Source: Trebouxia sp. TZW2008 (lineage: Eukaryota > Chlorophyta > Trebouxiophyceae > Trebouxiales > Trebouxiaceae). From it: a stretch of DNA of 64,000 nucleotides. A program made the position numbers and the translations under genes. The stretch covers positions 186,001 to 250,000 of the forward strand of contig BDIU01000022.1 in assembly GCA_002118135.1 (NCBI GenBank), in the 5' to 3' direction. Positions 36,243 to 47,776 of this stretch are shown piece by piece. How positions within the stretch are numbered: the first letter of the stretch is position 1; every line of letters begins with the position of its first letter. Below the pieces are notes generated by a model, which was not told the origin of the DNA, searched no databases, and saw only the letters and a program-made list of their open reading frames with translations.

Positions 36243-37771
36243 ATGGCGAAAGCGTTGACGAATGCAGCCTTGAAGGCGCGAGCTGTCACGGAACTTGGCA
36301 CCCTGAGTCAAGCCCCTGCTTGGCTTGAAGGCATAGAAGGGTATGCTTGGTCAAACGCCTCTGCAGTTCTTTTCACGGCAAAATAGCAACCGATGTGGTA
36401 TGCAGATTTGGGACGCAAGGACCAAAAAAGGCGAAGGCACCGAAGCAAATCCATTTTGACGAAGATCGCCTGTATCAGGCATACATACATAAACACCCTC
36501 AGGTACAGCAGAACAGACAGGCACCTTGGGCAGCGCCTGCAGCTTCACAATGTTGAAAGCGGCAATGCTTGGCCTGAAAGTCATCAAACTTTCACTCTTT
36601 CATGCTATGCAGTTTCGACAGCAGCCTGTGGATTTGACCTCAGAAAACCCATCTGCCATCAAGTTATTTGTCCTCACTCAAGCTGCCCTCATTGAGCAAG
36701 GGCACAACAGGAAAGATGCATATGACATTGTGGAAAGCGAGTTCCAAAAGGTCATGACAGGGTGTGTCTTTCTCGCTATTTGCTGGGTGCTATTTGATGC
36801 AAAGGGTTCCTTTCAGTGTTGTGTTTGATGCGTATGCACTTCTGCTTGACTTATGCTGCAGTCTTTGTCAACCTTCTGCCTATGCATGACTAGCTGTAGC
36901 TACTATTGCCAAGCAGTTGACATGCACACATGTACTCTCAAAATATTTGAGATCTTGCCCACGCTGAGTTCTCATCTGCTGCACACAAATTGAGTCAAGT
37001 CTGCAAAGATTTCATGTCTGTCTACACTGCATTGTTCAGTGCTTCATGAGGTTACCAAGAACCTGGTAACTTTGGACAACTGGAGAACCTGCTGCAAACA
37101 TCAGCAGCACAACAGTCAGCGCGTGCATTGCAGCACACAGTCAACATGTGGTGCATGAACTCACAAATGACAAGCAAAAACAAAATTGCCTCTAGTCAGG
37201 AAGAAAAAGAATGTCATTGTGCGTCATAAGGGGCGCCTGTGTGGATCGGCAGCTCAGGACAGCTCTATGTTGAGCAAACTGTAAGCTGCAACCAACTTCA
37301 GCAATGCGATGCAGGTCTGATGAGCAAACCGCTGTCCAAACAGCTTTGTCAGCAGCAGCAAACGAAGAGGAAGCGATCCTGCAGGAAGCTCTCAGGCAGC
37401 GCAGGGAACAATTTGGCCCTCCAGCAAATTTGGAACCTGCCCCAACAAGTCAACAGCCCTTCAGCTTTGGACACACGCCTCCACAAGCGGCAGCTGCTGC
37501 AGCAGCCAGCAATAGCAATAGTAATTCCAAATCGCGAGAAACATCAAAGCTCGCTGGTAAAGAGCCTGTAGGTAAAACAGCTGCAGCCAGTCAAGCAAAC
37601 CGAAACAGTCAAGCCAGAACAGAGCCGGTTGATTGGCTGAGCCTGACCAAGCCTTCAGGAATTGAAGGGAAACAAGTCGATCCTGCTGATTTCCCTGTGC
37701 CGCAGCAACAAACGGCACCTGCTGGGTTTGTTCAACTTGGTCAAAAGCCTGAGGAGCCCTCGAGTCAATGA
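36243..37771 (+). CDS. Mitochondrial small-subunit ribosomal protein, mS23-like
   Basis: Exons 36243..36340, 36406..36502, 36613..36761, 37315..37771; 266 codons. The N-terminal part (APAWLEGIEG, then IHFDEDRLYQAYIHKHPQ) and the segment LFVLTQAALIEQG with KDAYDIVESEFQ match the order of motifs in mS23/Rsm25, a component of the mitochondrial small ribosomal subunit. The last exon begins with a helical, Glu-rich stretch (NEEEAILQEALRQRREQF) and then becomes Pro/Gln/Ser/Asn-rich and probably disordered. That tail makes the protein longer than typical homologues. The call rests on motif resemblance only. Confidence 0.68.
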
Positions 37772-38789
37772 CAGGCCCAAGATAGATTTAGAGCACATTC
37801 ACTGCAAGCACTGAGGCGCTGTGATCTGGCTGTGATGTCACTGCTTGTAGCTGACTGCTGCCTATGGCCTCATCAGATGTGCTATACTCCAGCACTGTCA
37901 AATGCATTCCCAAATGTAGATGTAGCAGCATTGGAGCTATCCTGCTAGGTAGTGTTCTGAAGACGCTGAATTTGCGTTGACAGTGCATGATTATCACGCC
38001 ATAGTACTGACATACGTTTTAGTTGGTTGAGGTGTCAATTTAGGACCGTTAATTGCAACTCGCTGCTTTCAAATGGCACTGTGCCTGCTGTTTCTGTTTT
38101 CGTCGTTTCACAGGCAAGGTAGTGCAGCTCAATGCAAAATGATTGGACTTCTCTCAAGTTATTCAGAAAGCAATGTGATTCAAGCATGGAGTAGCAATGC
38201 TTGCTGTCACTGAACACATTTGGCGTTGACCCTTTGCATTGACATTTCTTGTTTCAATTGGCTGCTGATCTGAGTCTGAAACGTGAAGCAGAGCAAGGTG
38301 CTGCTGAATGAGCTGTGCATTGCATGTCTGGTTCCCTCAGAAACTTCATGTGATTGTCATGGATGACCTCCCTAAGCCAATCACCAGCTCTGTCGTTGGC
38401 CATACTTGAGTTATGCTGATAGATACTACAGAGATAGAGACGGAAGCTCTGTTAGCAGTTAATACTGCTGCGCCATAATGTGGGAGGAATGGGTCCTGTA
38501 AACAACACCAGCAATGTGTTCACAGATCAATGCACCTGGCTGGTTTACAGATCCTGACCAGAACCCATGTCAATGATGACGATGGTACAACACCAGCATA
38601 CACGACAAGGTGCCTGGACAATGCAGACTGATGATGCTACTGATAGGTGTCACCTCATTTCGTTGCATGCTGTAGCTGTGAGCCACGCCATGCTCTGTTT
38701 ACATAGCAAGCAGTAATGGACACACCTGACACACTGTGGGTGAAGCTGGCTCTGTCATGTGCTCCACTGAACCAATGCTGTGGTTGCCT
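37772..38789. other. Convergent intergenic region of about 1 kb
   Basis: Between the mS23-like gene and the first methyltransferase. Only short unlinked frames; no repeat or RNA signal that I can support. Confidence 0.4.
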
Positions 38790-40278
38790 TCACGCTGCAT
38801 TGCTGGAGTTGCTTTTCTGTTCAGGAAAGCACAGCATCACAAACAGCGGATAGGTGACCTCAAACTGCTCCTCGTCAGAGGTTAGACCTGCAGCTTTGCG
38901 GAATGCTGCTCTGAAGTTTTCAAGAGGGTCTGGCTTCTCAGGATGACACTGCCGATATGAATTGTATGCAGACCAAGTAGAAAGATAGCCAACCTGGATA
39001 AACCCATTGTGCCCTGTTACTGCTGCAGGGATATTGTATCAATTTGCAGAGATACTGTGTTGCTTGTGCTCATGAGAGCTTGCAGGTATTATAAGCAGCA
39101 TCCACCAGCATCAGCATCAGCTAGCACCACTCTCAGCAATCGGCATTCTCAACCATCAGCATTGCCAGCAGTCAGCATTCTCACCAACGAAGGTAGTGTC
39201 ATCTTTGTTTTGACTGCTAGCTCCTGATGCTGACTTCTGAAAAGCGATGTTGGTGGCTCAATATCTGCATCAGCGCAAAGCACATGAAGCTTTGCCTCAC
39301 AGAGACTTGACCAAAACATTGAATGGCATAGATGTGCAATTTTTAGCCACGAGGGCTGTCAAGATGTTGCAACAAGCATATTGATGCCATCTCACCTTTG
39401 TAGTGTTGCTCAACATGTTTCCTTCTTTTGTCCCAGTGAGACCCTAGAGTGTTGTGATACAGGTCTTCCAGTAATTGTTGTGCGTCTGGCTTGTTTGGCA
39501 ACAGCAACAGGTCGTAACCCCATGCTGCAACGTAGCCCCCAGGCTTTAGGATGCGATGCGCTTCAGGGTAGAATTTGTCATGATTGAACCTGTGCCAAGA
39601 TGATGCTGTGCCATTTGAAAACTATTACAGCTGCAAAATCATTACAGTTGCAAACTGAGGTACAGAGGAGCAGCATACGTGCAAGTGATGCCTGTACCAG
39701 TGTAGGCCTTGTGCAACTGCCACAAGGTCGGCAGAGTTGTCCTCCAAGCCAAACTGCTCTGCTTCCCCTTGCTGATGCGTTACGTTTTGTATGTGAACAG
39801 CATGCTTCAACTGCTCGGCATCCCGGTCAAGAGCAACAACTTTCTCGAAATAAGTGCTGAGACCCTTTGCGGCCTGCCCTGAGCCCGTAGCGACGTCCAC
39901 CGCCAGAACTCTCCCATCCGGCTTGAGTGGCGCAAGCACGACCTTATATAGGTCTTCCGGATAGTCCGGCCTGAACTTTGCATAAGCTGCACCTTGTTTG
40001 CCGAACCCAACGGGCGCTTGATGCGTATCGACCGCTGGACTGTATGCGTCAGGAGCAAGCATAACGTCACGGGCGACACGAAACGACACTGATATCGACA
40101 AATGGTGGCTACGATACTGAAAGAAGACACGGCTGTAGATTGCTTTACGTTGTTTGGCGAGAAACGTTGATTGATTGAACGCGCGGGATGAGATATCCTG
40201 GAACATGCCGAGTGGTGAGCACGTTTGTGCCTGTCGAATCAACTGGCAAACCGTCCAACTGAGTCGCCCTGACTGCAT
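38790..40278 (-). CDS. SAM-dependent methyltransferase (type 11), paralogue 1
   Basis: Exons 40278..39698, 39589..39396, 39264..39185, 38993..38790; 352 codons. A leader of ~90 residues is rich in basic and hydroxylated residues and may direct import. The class I methyltransferase core follows: FGKQGAAYAKFRPDYPEDLY, SAM motif I LAVDVATGSGQAAKGL, acidic loop VALDRDAEQL, DNSADLVAVAQGLHW, then FYPEAHRILKPGGYVAAWGY. The substrate is not readable; relatives include small-molecule and trans-aconitate-like methyltransferases. The exon layout is the same as in the neighbouring paralogue, with two internal exons of identical length (194 and 80 bp). The start could also be an internal ATG. Confidence 0.88.
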
Positions 40279-41113
40279 CGCAGCGAAGACGACGGCTCAA
40301 GCGAGGAAGATCAGCGGCTTCTATCAGTGTGCTTCTAAGCCGATCAATTGTGATGACATTGGCGAAAGCCCGTCTCTCTGGCCCGTCTCTGCAGTGTTGC
40401 ATCGCTCTGGCCGGCACTCCGAAACCAGTCTTGCAGGTCCAAAGCTGCCATGATTGCGTGCCAGCTTTTACAAGGACAATTTAACGAGGCAATGGATCAG
40501 CAAGTCAAATCTGATCCAGCAAATCATGTTTGTGCTGTTGGACCAATCTGACATTCTGGCGGTCAAAGCCTGTAAGTTATGATCACCTCTTAGTATAATT
40601 AGCCAGGCTTTGGAAGTCTTCTTCCTCAGTACCTGGTCCCTCGGCTGAATCGGTTGCTCCCAGCTGGAGTTCTGGTGCAAGTGAACGGTATAGTCGCGCT
40701 GTTGCTCAGCACAGCAAAAATGATGCAGACGCTTTGTTTGGGCTGGCTTTGCATGTCTGCCCCTATGCTGTCCAAATATGAATGCCTACACACTGTAGGC
40801 GCATACTCCAAAAGAGGCCTACAACCAAATAAAGCAGGTCGCGCCTGTTATCACTTTTGCATCACAACAACATGCATGCCAAGGCACCATGCAACAAACA
40901 GTCAACACGATGCGCACCTCACGAATGAACATGATTGCGCATTCCTTGACATAACACAAAAAATTGCCTTCCATACCTGCAACTTATGTGTAGCTGCTCG
41001 TGTCATATGCTGCATGGACCACTGATCAGATGGTATCATGCCAACGCTCAAGCTGGCTAAGACTGCGCATCAAATACGTTCCTGTAGCACTAGTGGGAAG
41101 CGCATCACATGCG
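40279..41113. other. Spacer between tandem methyltransferase genes
   Basis: Upstream region of paralogue 1 and 3' flank of paralogue 2; about 835 bp. No gene supported. Confidence 0.4.
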
Positions 41114-42483
41114 TCACAGTAGTGGGAAGCACAGCATCAGAAACAGAGGATATGTAGCCTGAAATTGCTCCTCATCAGATGCTACAGCTGCAGCTTTGCG
41201 AAAGGCGACTTTAAAGTCCTCTAGAGAGTCTGGCTTGTCAGGATGAAGCTGGCTGTACGTGTTGTATGCAGACCAGGTAGAAAGGAAGCCAGCCTGCATC
41301 CAGTGTGAGGTTTGTATGCATGGTCAAAGGCAAATTAGACCACAAATTGATTTCATAATGTCTCAGAGACCCCCTGCTGGGACCCTAAGGCATCAAACGC
41401 CCATTGCCTGATCAATTGATTGATTTAGGTGAAATCTCACAAGCCTAGCAAATAGCCTGCTGCTTACAGCAGCCATGGGGTCATGGTAATCACAGTCAGC
41501 CAGCATCATGCAGGAAAAATTCATGACTCACCAGCTTAGACAATGTCATCGTCATTTTGACAGGCAACTCCTGATGCTGCACTTTGAACAATGACGGAGG
41601 CGGCTCAATGTCTGAAAGCAGCCAAATCAGTCATCATCATTGTGTAAAAGATGTTGGCACGGCTGTGTCTGCGAGGTGCATCAAAACTGGCTCTGGTTGT
41701 CACCTTTGTAGTGCCGCTCAACATGCTTCAGTCTTTTATGCCAAAGTTGGCCTAACGTAACATGGTAAAAGTCATGAATCAAGCGCTGTGCATCAGGCTT
41801 GTCTGGAAGCAAGAGCAAGTCATAGCCCCAAGCTGCAAGGTAGCCACTTGATTTGAGAATGCGATGAGCTTCAGGATAGAATTTGTCGAGTTCAAACCTG
41901 GGCAGAGGAGGCCGCTGTCAATACAAGACCAAACTTGCAGTGCAGGCAAGAAGCATTGAACTTACCAGTGTAGGCCAGCTGCAACGGCTACCAGATCAGC
42001 ACAGCTATCTTCCACACCAAGCTTCTCTGCAGCTGCTACTCTGAAGGTCACGTTGGGAGTGCTGCTAGCGTGCTGCAGTTGCTCAGGATCCAGGTCCAAA
42101 GCAACTACTCGTTCGAAGTGAGCGCTCAGGCCTCTTGCGGCCTGTCCAGAACCGGTGGCGACGTCAACTGCTAAGCGCCTTTCGGTCGGCTTTGACGGTG
42201 CAAGGATAAGGTTGTAGAGATCTTGAGGGTAGTCTGGCCTGAACTTTGCATACGATGCGCCTTGTTTCCCAAAGCCCACTGCGACATGCTGTGGGGGAGC
42301 TTGAGGCATCATTACATCAATACTAGATGACCTGCTGAAGGTGAGGGGCCCGGCAGTGGCATTGCTTTGCTGCGAGCTTAAGCCCAGAAGATGGCGGTCG
42401 AGATCACTCCGAAGCCATTTGTAGCACATGACAAGGCTTGTGGCCTGCAGGCGAAACGTGCGAGGGTGATGCACCAGAGGCAT
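41114..42483 (-). CDS. SAM-dependent methyltransferase (type 11), paralogue 2
   Basis: Exons 42483..41966, 41897..41704, 41611..41532, 41293..41114; 323 codons. Same domain order as its neighbour: FGKQGASYAKFRPDYPQDLY, LAVDVATGSGQAARGL, VALDLDPEQL, ADLVAVAAGLHW, FYPEAHRILKSSGYLAAWGY, then the last-exon motif FLSTWSAYNTYSQLHP. The second methyltransferase motif has KSSG where most members have KPGG. A tandem duplication produced the pair; intron positions and the two internal exon lengths are conserved while sequence has diverged well beyond recent gene conversion. Its start lies 63 bp from that of the repeat protein on the other strand. Confidence 0.88.
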
Positions 42484-42546
42484 TCGAAGTATCGTGACGG
42501 TTGTGAAGTTTGACCGGCCGCTCGGGTGAAAGAAGACCCGTTTACG
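42484..42546. promoter_or_regulatory. Very short bidirectional promoter
   Basis: 63 bp between the ATGs of methyltransferase 2 (-) and the Gly/Thr-rich protein (+). Both promoters and 5' UTRs must overlap the neighbouring transcript or be extremely compact, unless the real starts lie further in. Confidence 0.5.
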
Positions 42547-43050
42547 ATGGCAGACCCAAACACGAAGATCAAGTCTTCCGTGGGCGGTCCTGAAAGCGCA
42601 ACAGCACAGTCCAGCAACGCTGGAGAGCGTGGCACATCATCTGGAAGGGGCACCGCCCAAGATCAAGGCAGTGCGTGGCCTTATACCCTTCTGCTGAGCC
42701 CTCTGTGAGGGATTTCGCAACCTTAACCGAGTGTGATTGCTGCTGCAGCTGGCAACCAGAATCCACCACCAGCAAAGACACATGGAGTCTCTGAGTTGTC
42801 AGGGGGGAAAACAGGCGGCATCAAGGATCTGACTGGTGGAGAATCAAGCAGTATTTCAGATCTGACTGGAAGTAAAGAAGGGGACAAAGCTGTGTCAGAT
42901 AATGATAACAAAGGGGGCCTGTTCAGCGGGATCACTGGCAGTGGCAAGGAGACTGGCTTTGCTGGACTGACAGGGGGCAAAACTGGTGGCGTCTCTGATC
43001 TCACTGGTGGACAAACAGGCACTATTGGCGAGCTGGCAGGCAAAAAATAG
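42547..43050 (+). CDS. Gly/Thr/Ser-rich repeat protein, 141 residues
   Basis: Two exons, 42547..42670 and 42749..43050. The N-terminal third is hydrophilic and low-complexity. The rest consists of imperfect ~10-residue repeats centred on a D/G-L-T-G-G core: SGGKTGGIKDLTGG, SSISDLTGS, FSGITGSG, GFAGLTGGKTGG, VSDLTGG. It ends GELAGKK. It is highly soluble, lacks Cys, Trp and long hydrophobic runs, and resembles hydrophilins or LEA-like proteins in composition only; I cannot assign a function. A TGTAA signal lies 15 bp after the stop (43065). Its 3' end is only 101 bp from the stop of the convergent gene. Confidence 0.65.
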
Positions 43051-43151
43051 CACTGCTTCGTTACTGTAATGCAAGCAGCACTGAATATTTATCACAGATG
43101 GTCAAGCTGCCGAATGCTGTGGACTGGTTGGGTTTGACCATTTGCGTTTGA

Positions 43152-45587
43152 TCATCTGAGGGGGGCTCCCCTTGCATTGATAGGGTTTGGTGTCAAACTA
43201 AAAGCTGCTGCTGTTGCATCTGTTATACTGCGCTGAAGCCAACTCATGGATCTCAATGCAAGCCTGCAACCGGCATCAATGTGAAATGCTTTAAGACTTG
43301 GGGTAAAAGGTGAACTGAATTTGGTGCTGGAATTATTGCTCAAACTAGGAATAAAGCACAAGTTTTTGTCGCATTACATGCAGCCACATTTTGCTAGAAG
43401 CAAGGTATTTGTTGATGATGTGGGCACCACTCAACATAGGTGTGGTGAGCTTGCCTACCTGTGCAGTACCTTCCGCTCTGCTATTGCTGCTGCGGACAGC
43501 AAAGCTGCCAAGGCTGCGGCACTAAGAAATTGTGTAGATGTCATTTCAAAGCCCGCAACTGCAACCACCTGCAGAAATCAGCAGCAAATTTCCAGGCCTG
43601 ACATGCTGTATACAATGGCAAAATAGATTGATGTCCTTGCTGGCAAACAGCACTTGGTGCATTCATATCCAGATGCTGACTTGCAACAATGCTCAGCAAT
43701 GATTATGAGCTGCAAAAATGAAGCCTGTTGATGTTTGCTTATGATGCAGTACTTACTGGACACTGTGCTTGGTACAATGTTCTGCTTGTTGCTGAATTCT
43801 TTGGCGCAATGCAATTGTTGCAAAAGTCCAGAATCAGAGGACAACAAACCTCATCATTCCACAAAGCATTGGCTTTGTGTGTCAGATCTTCTGAGGTGGC
43901 TAACACCCAGTTCTGGCCGCTTTGCAACCAGCTATTACTTGATGTAGCTTCACTGTGATGCCTGAAACGTGGATCAAGCAGCGGCTGGTGTAAGCCTTTC
44001 CTGCTGCTGCTATGGGTCTGCTCTTCAGCAGGCTGGATTTCACTGATACCTGTGCTTGATCTGGCAAATCTTTTCTGAGCTTGCTGCAATGGAGCTTCAG
44101 CTTGATTTGACTGACTGTGCTTGGTCTGCTTGTATGTGCCATTGCTGAAGTCGTGAGGTATATTGGATTTGTCTGGTCTGATTTGAGATGTCTTGGGGGC
44201 AAGGTCTGCAAGCTCAAGCAACAGATCCTGCAGGCAATGTGATCTGATGTAAGCAAGACATGCTGCTGGAAAGGCTGTGACTTGATTGAAGTACATGGCG
44301 TAAAGCGCAAACTGTAAACTTTTGTGTAGAAGAGGAATGCCCTTCTGGCAATGAGCGGTCTCATCATGGGGTGCATGTGCTTGACCATCAAACAGCAGTA
44401 GTGTCCATGTTCAATATGACAGGTCAGACAGTTTGATGGCGTGCCTGTTTCTGTGACTCTTGCAGCATGTGGGCTTCATGCTCGACCCATTGCTCAGCTT
44501 CTGAGACCCTGCCAAAGCTTTTGGCAAGGACCTGTAGCATAGTTGGCAGCAGTGATGACAGAAACTGGAGGCGAAAATGATTCAACCGTCAATGTGCTGA
44601 CGTTCTGGAAGTTTGCAAACAGGCTATTGGCAGACAGTTGCAGGGTCAAGAGACATGCAGGTCTTTGTGTTGGTTGGTGTTCATACATGAATTGTTGCGG
44701 ATGCATTCATGTGCTACAGTAACAGATCTGCTCATGCAATGCAAGCAGGCAACACTGTCACAAGCCGGGAGGCAGATGAAGACTTTGACCTGTTCATGCC
44801 AGAAAAGCTGCATTGAACCCCAACTACTACCCATGCAATGAAGGAAACAGTATTTCTGATTCCCAGTGTTTGCCATCAAACTGCATGCAATCACCTCTAT
44901 GCAGTAGAGATGCGCAGCTGCTGCACACTGCTGGTGCGTCAAATGGGCCTGGTGCTTCTGACTAGCTGTATGTGACTTTTGCCTTTGTGCTGAGGTCACA
45001 TTCTTGCCGGCGTTGTGCAAGTATGTCTTTAGCACTTCTGCAGCTTCTGCACGCTGCGGCGTGTCCACTGCTAAAGACACCCTGCAAAGCCAATGCTTGC
45101 TGCTTGCCTGCTGGTGCATTATGCATTGTTCAGCTGGCAAACGGGCAGATGGTCCCCCTCAAAAGCAAGGCTTTGCCTACCATAAACACAGAACTTCAGG
45201 GGCCAGTTGAGACAATGCTGTATACTGTTTGATCAGCAAGTCTTTGGTTTCATCAAACCTGCAAGAAGAAACGATTTGCAACATTTGGCTTGATGCTTGC
45301 TGTCAAAACTGGACCACGAGATGCAAGCTAGAGCACCTGTCAAGCTCGTACAAGGCCTGAAGGACTACAAATGTTGCGCGAAGCTGTATAGACGCGCTGT
45401 CTGGAATGTACAGAGTTCTCCGCAACAAATCCTCAGCTTGAGTTGCAGCAGCTGTGAAGTTCCCAGCGACCAAAGCGATTTCTGCCATGTCAGTACTTGC
45501 GTCCAGTTGTTTCCAACCTCTCCCGAGCTCACTGTCTGATTTCGAGGTAATCTTGGGAGCAGAAGGCTGTGGCAAAGTCATTTGCAT
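43152..45587 (-). CDS. APEM9/DAYU-like tail-anchored protein (tentative)
   Basis: Exons 45587..45337, 45258..45181, 45081..44895, 44531..44430, 44227..43757 (or to 43850 with a weaker donor), 43568..43459, 43263..43152; 436 or 405 codons. The N-terminal half is TPR-like helical sequence: AEIALVAGNFTAAATQAEDL, VVLQALYELDRFDETKDLL, LYCIEVLAKSFGRVSEAEQW. A disordered middle follows, then one hydrophobic segment (AALAALLSAAAIA) flanked by basic residues and a 40-residue tail. This resembles plant APEM9 (DAYU), the peroxisomal membrane anchor for the PEX1-PEX6 complex, but the similarity is from memory and weak. The donor after 44430 (ACT|GTCTGA) is non-optimal. Confidence 0.5.
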
Positions 45588-46392
45588 ACTGGCAGCAGGG
45601 GATCAATTGAGCATCAAGCGTTGGTCAAATGGGCATTGCAGCTTGCAGGGGAGCTTGAAATCAAATGCAGGGACAGTACTTGTCCCTGCGGATCATGGTC
45701 AATGTTCAGAGAATAGCATTGCCCAAATGGCCATCTTGGCTTCAAGCGGGCAATTTTTGTGGAAGCCAGCAAGCCCCCTTCAACAGTCAAGGCTTGTCCT
45801 TATGAGTTTAGCACCAGTCAGCATGGCTACCCAAATGCTTAGCTTTTGAGGCCTAATTTTGAACTGTACTTCTCTACACATTTTGCAACTGCATCAAGGC
45901 TTATCTGGCCGCTGAATTACCTGAACCTATGCGTCATTTGCCAGCATGTCAAGTGTCTCTGACCAGGCCATGACTGTCAACATCTCTGGTATTTACTGTC
46001 ATCAAGCCATGATACGTACACTGCTTCATGGCTGGCGTGAATCAATATGCTAAAGCAAGGCGGCACAACTAAGTCTTGCTGCACTGAGCAAAGAATCTAC
46101 TTCAACTGTGAGGCTGCCTGGTCAAAGTCAGCAGGCTTATAACAAAACACCTATTCTAGCTATGCCAAAGCCTCGATGCATGCATCATGGAGTTGGAGTC
46201 ATCTTTTATTGGTCATAGGCAGCATGCAGCTTCTCAAGCTTGTACAATATATCAGGACGAAACTGCAGCCAAGGCAGCTGGACAACGGATGTTCAATGGG
46301 ATTTGACATATGCATCAAACATCAGTGCCAGCGCTAGCAGACGCGCATGCATTCTCAACAAACACATCAGCTACAGACTCGGTGCCATCTTA
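45588..46392. other. Spacer upstream of the APEM9-like gene
   Basis: About 800 bp, also the 3' flank of the CBM25 gene. I see no gene or repeat. Confidence 0.4.
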
Positions 46393-47616
46393 TCATTTGA
46401 GCTTTGACACTCTTCCATCTTTCAGTCGGTAAGTGCCTGGGGTGTCAATGCGATAATTCTTGCTCTGACCAGCTCCATAAGGATCTGGAGTGTCCCATTG
46501 ACCTGCACAATCACCATGGCAAATGAGCAAAATGTTGAGTGGGCTCGTTCCTATACAATCTGCTTAATTTGCGATAGTAATGGGATGCATTCAGCAGTCA
46601 AAACGATTGATGACTGACCTGACCCATCATTCAGGACAAACTCTATCTTGTTACCCCTGACTTGCATTACTTTGTACCCGGCAAGGTCATCTGAGCCCGA
46701 TTGCATCTGGACTCCAGGCAAATCAGTCCAAGCTGCAGCACAGAAGACCACATCGAGTAGGTACATGCAGTAGAAGCATAAGCATTGCGTATCATAGCAG
46801 GTCAGACAAATCAGACAGCGGGCTGAGAGGTACCCAGTCCATCTGCTCTATAGTGCAACATGACTCTTTTCCAGCCAGTCTGGTATGCGACAGTTATTGT
46901 ATTCTGGGCTACAGGTTGAGGTATTGGCTCAGCTGGCTGGGCCTGCAAAACCACACCAAGCTCCTCACCACAAACCAATGCAGCCTGCTTCAGCAGGTAT
47001 AGCTGGCACTAAGAGAGCACAAGCTGGACCTCTTGCTCAATCTCTGGAACAGCTTCAGGCAACTGTGGGCTGGCCTTCTCAGCAGGGGCAGCTGTGCTTG
47101 CTTGTTCAAGCTTATTCTCTGCAAGGAAAGCAAGATTATTCTGATGCCATGCAAACCTATGTGACACTCATTGCACCTATGCGGTGTTCTCACCAAGCGC
47201 TGAGATTTTGTTCTTTGCTGCTCGAAGCTCGTCGAGCGCAGACAGCCTACTCCGATTGAGCTCCAACAAATTTCTTTGTGTCTCACTGAACAACCTCAGA
47301 ACGTCTGAGGAAGCTTTGCCCTGACCGTCTGCAGTACCATTGCCATCAAACGATGATGTAGAAGGTTGGGACGAGTCAGATTGCTGCTGCTGCTGCTGCT
47401 GCTGCGGCTGCACCAAAGAAGCAGCTTTATGTATTTTGCGAGACCTTAAGCCATACTCGCTCAGCTGCCATGAGTCCGTGGTCGCACCTGTCGTGGGGCT
47501 TGCTGTGCACGAGACTTCCACACATCAGCACAAACGCTGCGGTTGGGTCGAGCTGTCGACGTACGACGCGAAAAAGGCCGTGTCCCTGGCCCCGGACTAA
47601 AAGTGGCAGACAGCAT
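46393..47616 (-). CDS. Coiled-coil protein with C-terminal CBM25 starch-binding module
   Basis: Exons 47616..47488, 47407..47194, 47118..47030, 46942..46834, 46732..46619, 46502..46393; 254 codons. The first 43 residues, rich in Arg, Ser and Thr with few acidic residues, look like a plastid transit peptide. A Gln tract (encoded by (TGC)n on the plus strand) and a predicted coiled coil (LLELNRSRLSALDELRAAK) follow. The C-terminal ~100 residues match CBM25: NTITVAYQTGWKRVMLHYRA, TDLPGVQM, FVLNDGSGQWDTPDPYG, NYRIDTPGTYRL. CBM25 binds granular starch through conserved Trp/Tyr. Coiled coil plus starch-binding module recalls PTST-type starch scaffolds, though those use CBM48. A role at plastid or pyrenoid starch is inferred. 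Confidence 0.82.
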
Positions 47617-47776
47617 CGATCACTCAGTATCTACAGGAGCTGCTCGACACCGATGCGAGACGCCTAGCTGCTCAAGCAAGCGGTGCAGTCAAAGTCAGAA
47701 GACTTAGCAAGACCTTGGCTTGCGCAGTGTGTCTCTAGTTTTCTGATGGGCCAAGGGTGACCGGCGGGGTGCATTC
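47617..47776. promoter_or_regulatory. Bidirectional promoter, CBM25 protein and hydrolase genes
   Basis: 160 bp between two outward-facing ATGs. Inferred from spacing only. Confidence 0.45.

Noticed and set aside
36997..37090. Inverted repeat GTTACCA...TGGTAAC in an mS23 intron
   Set aside because: A 7-bp stem is expected by chance at this scale.
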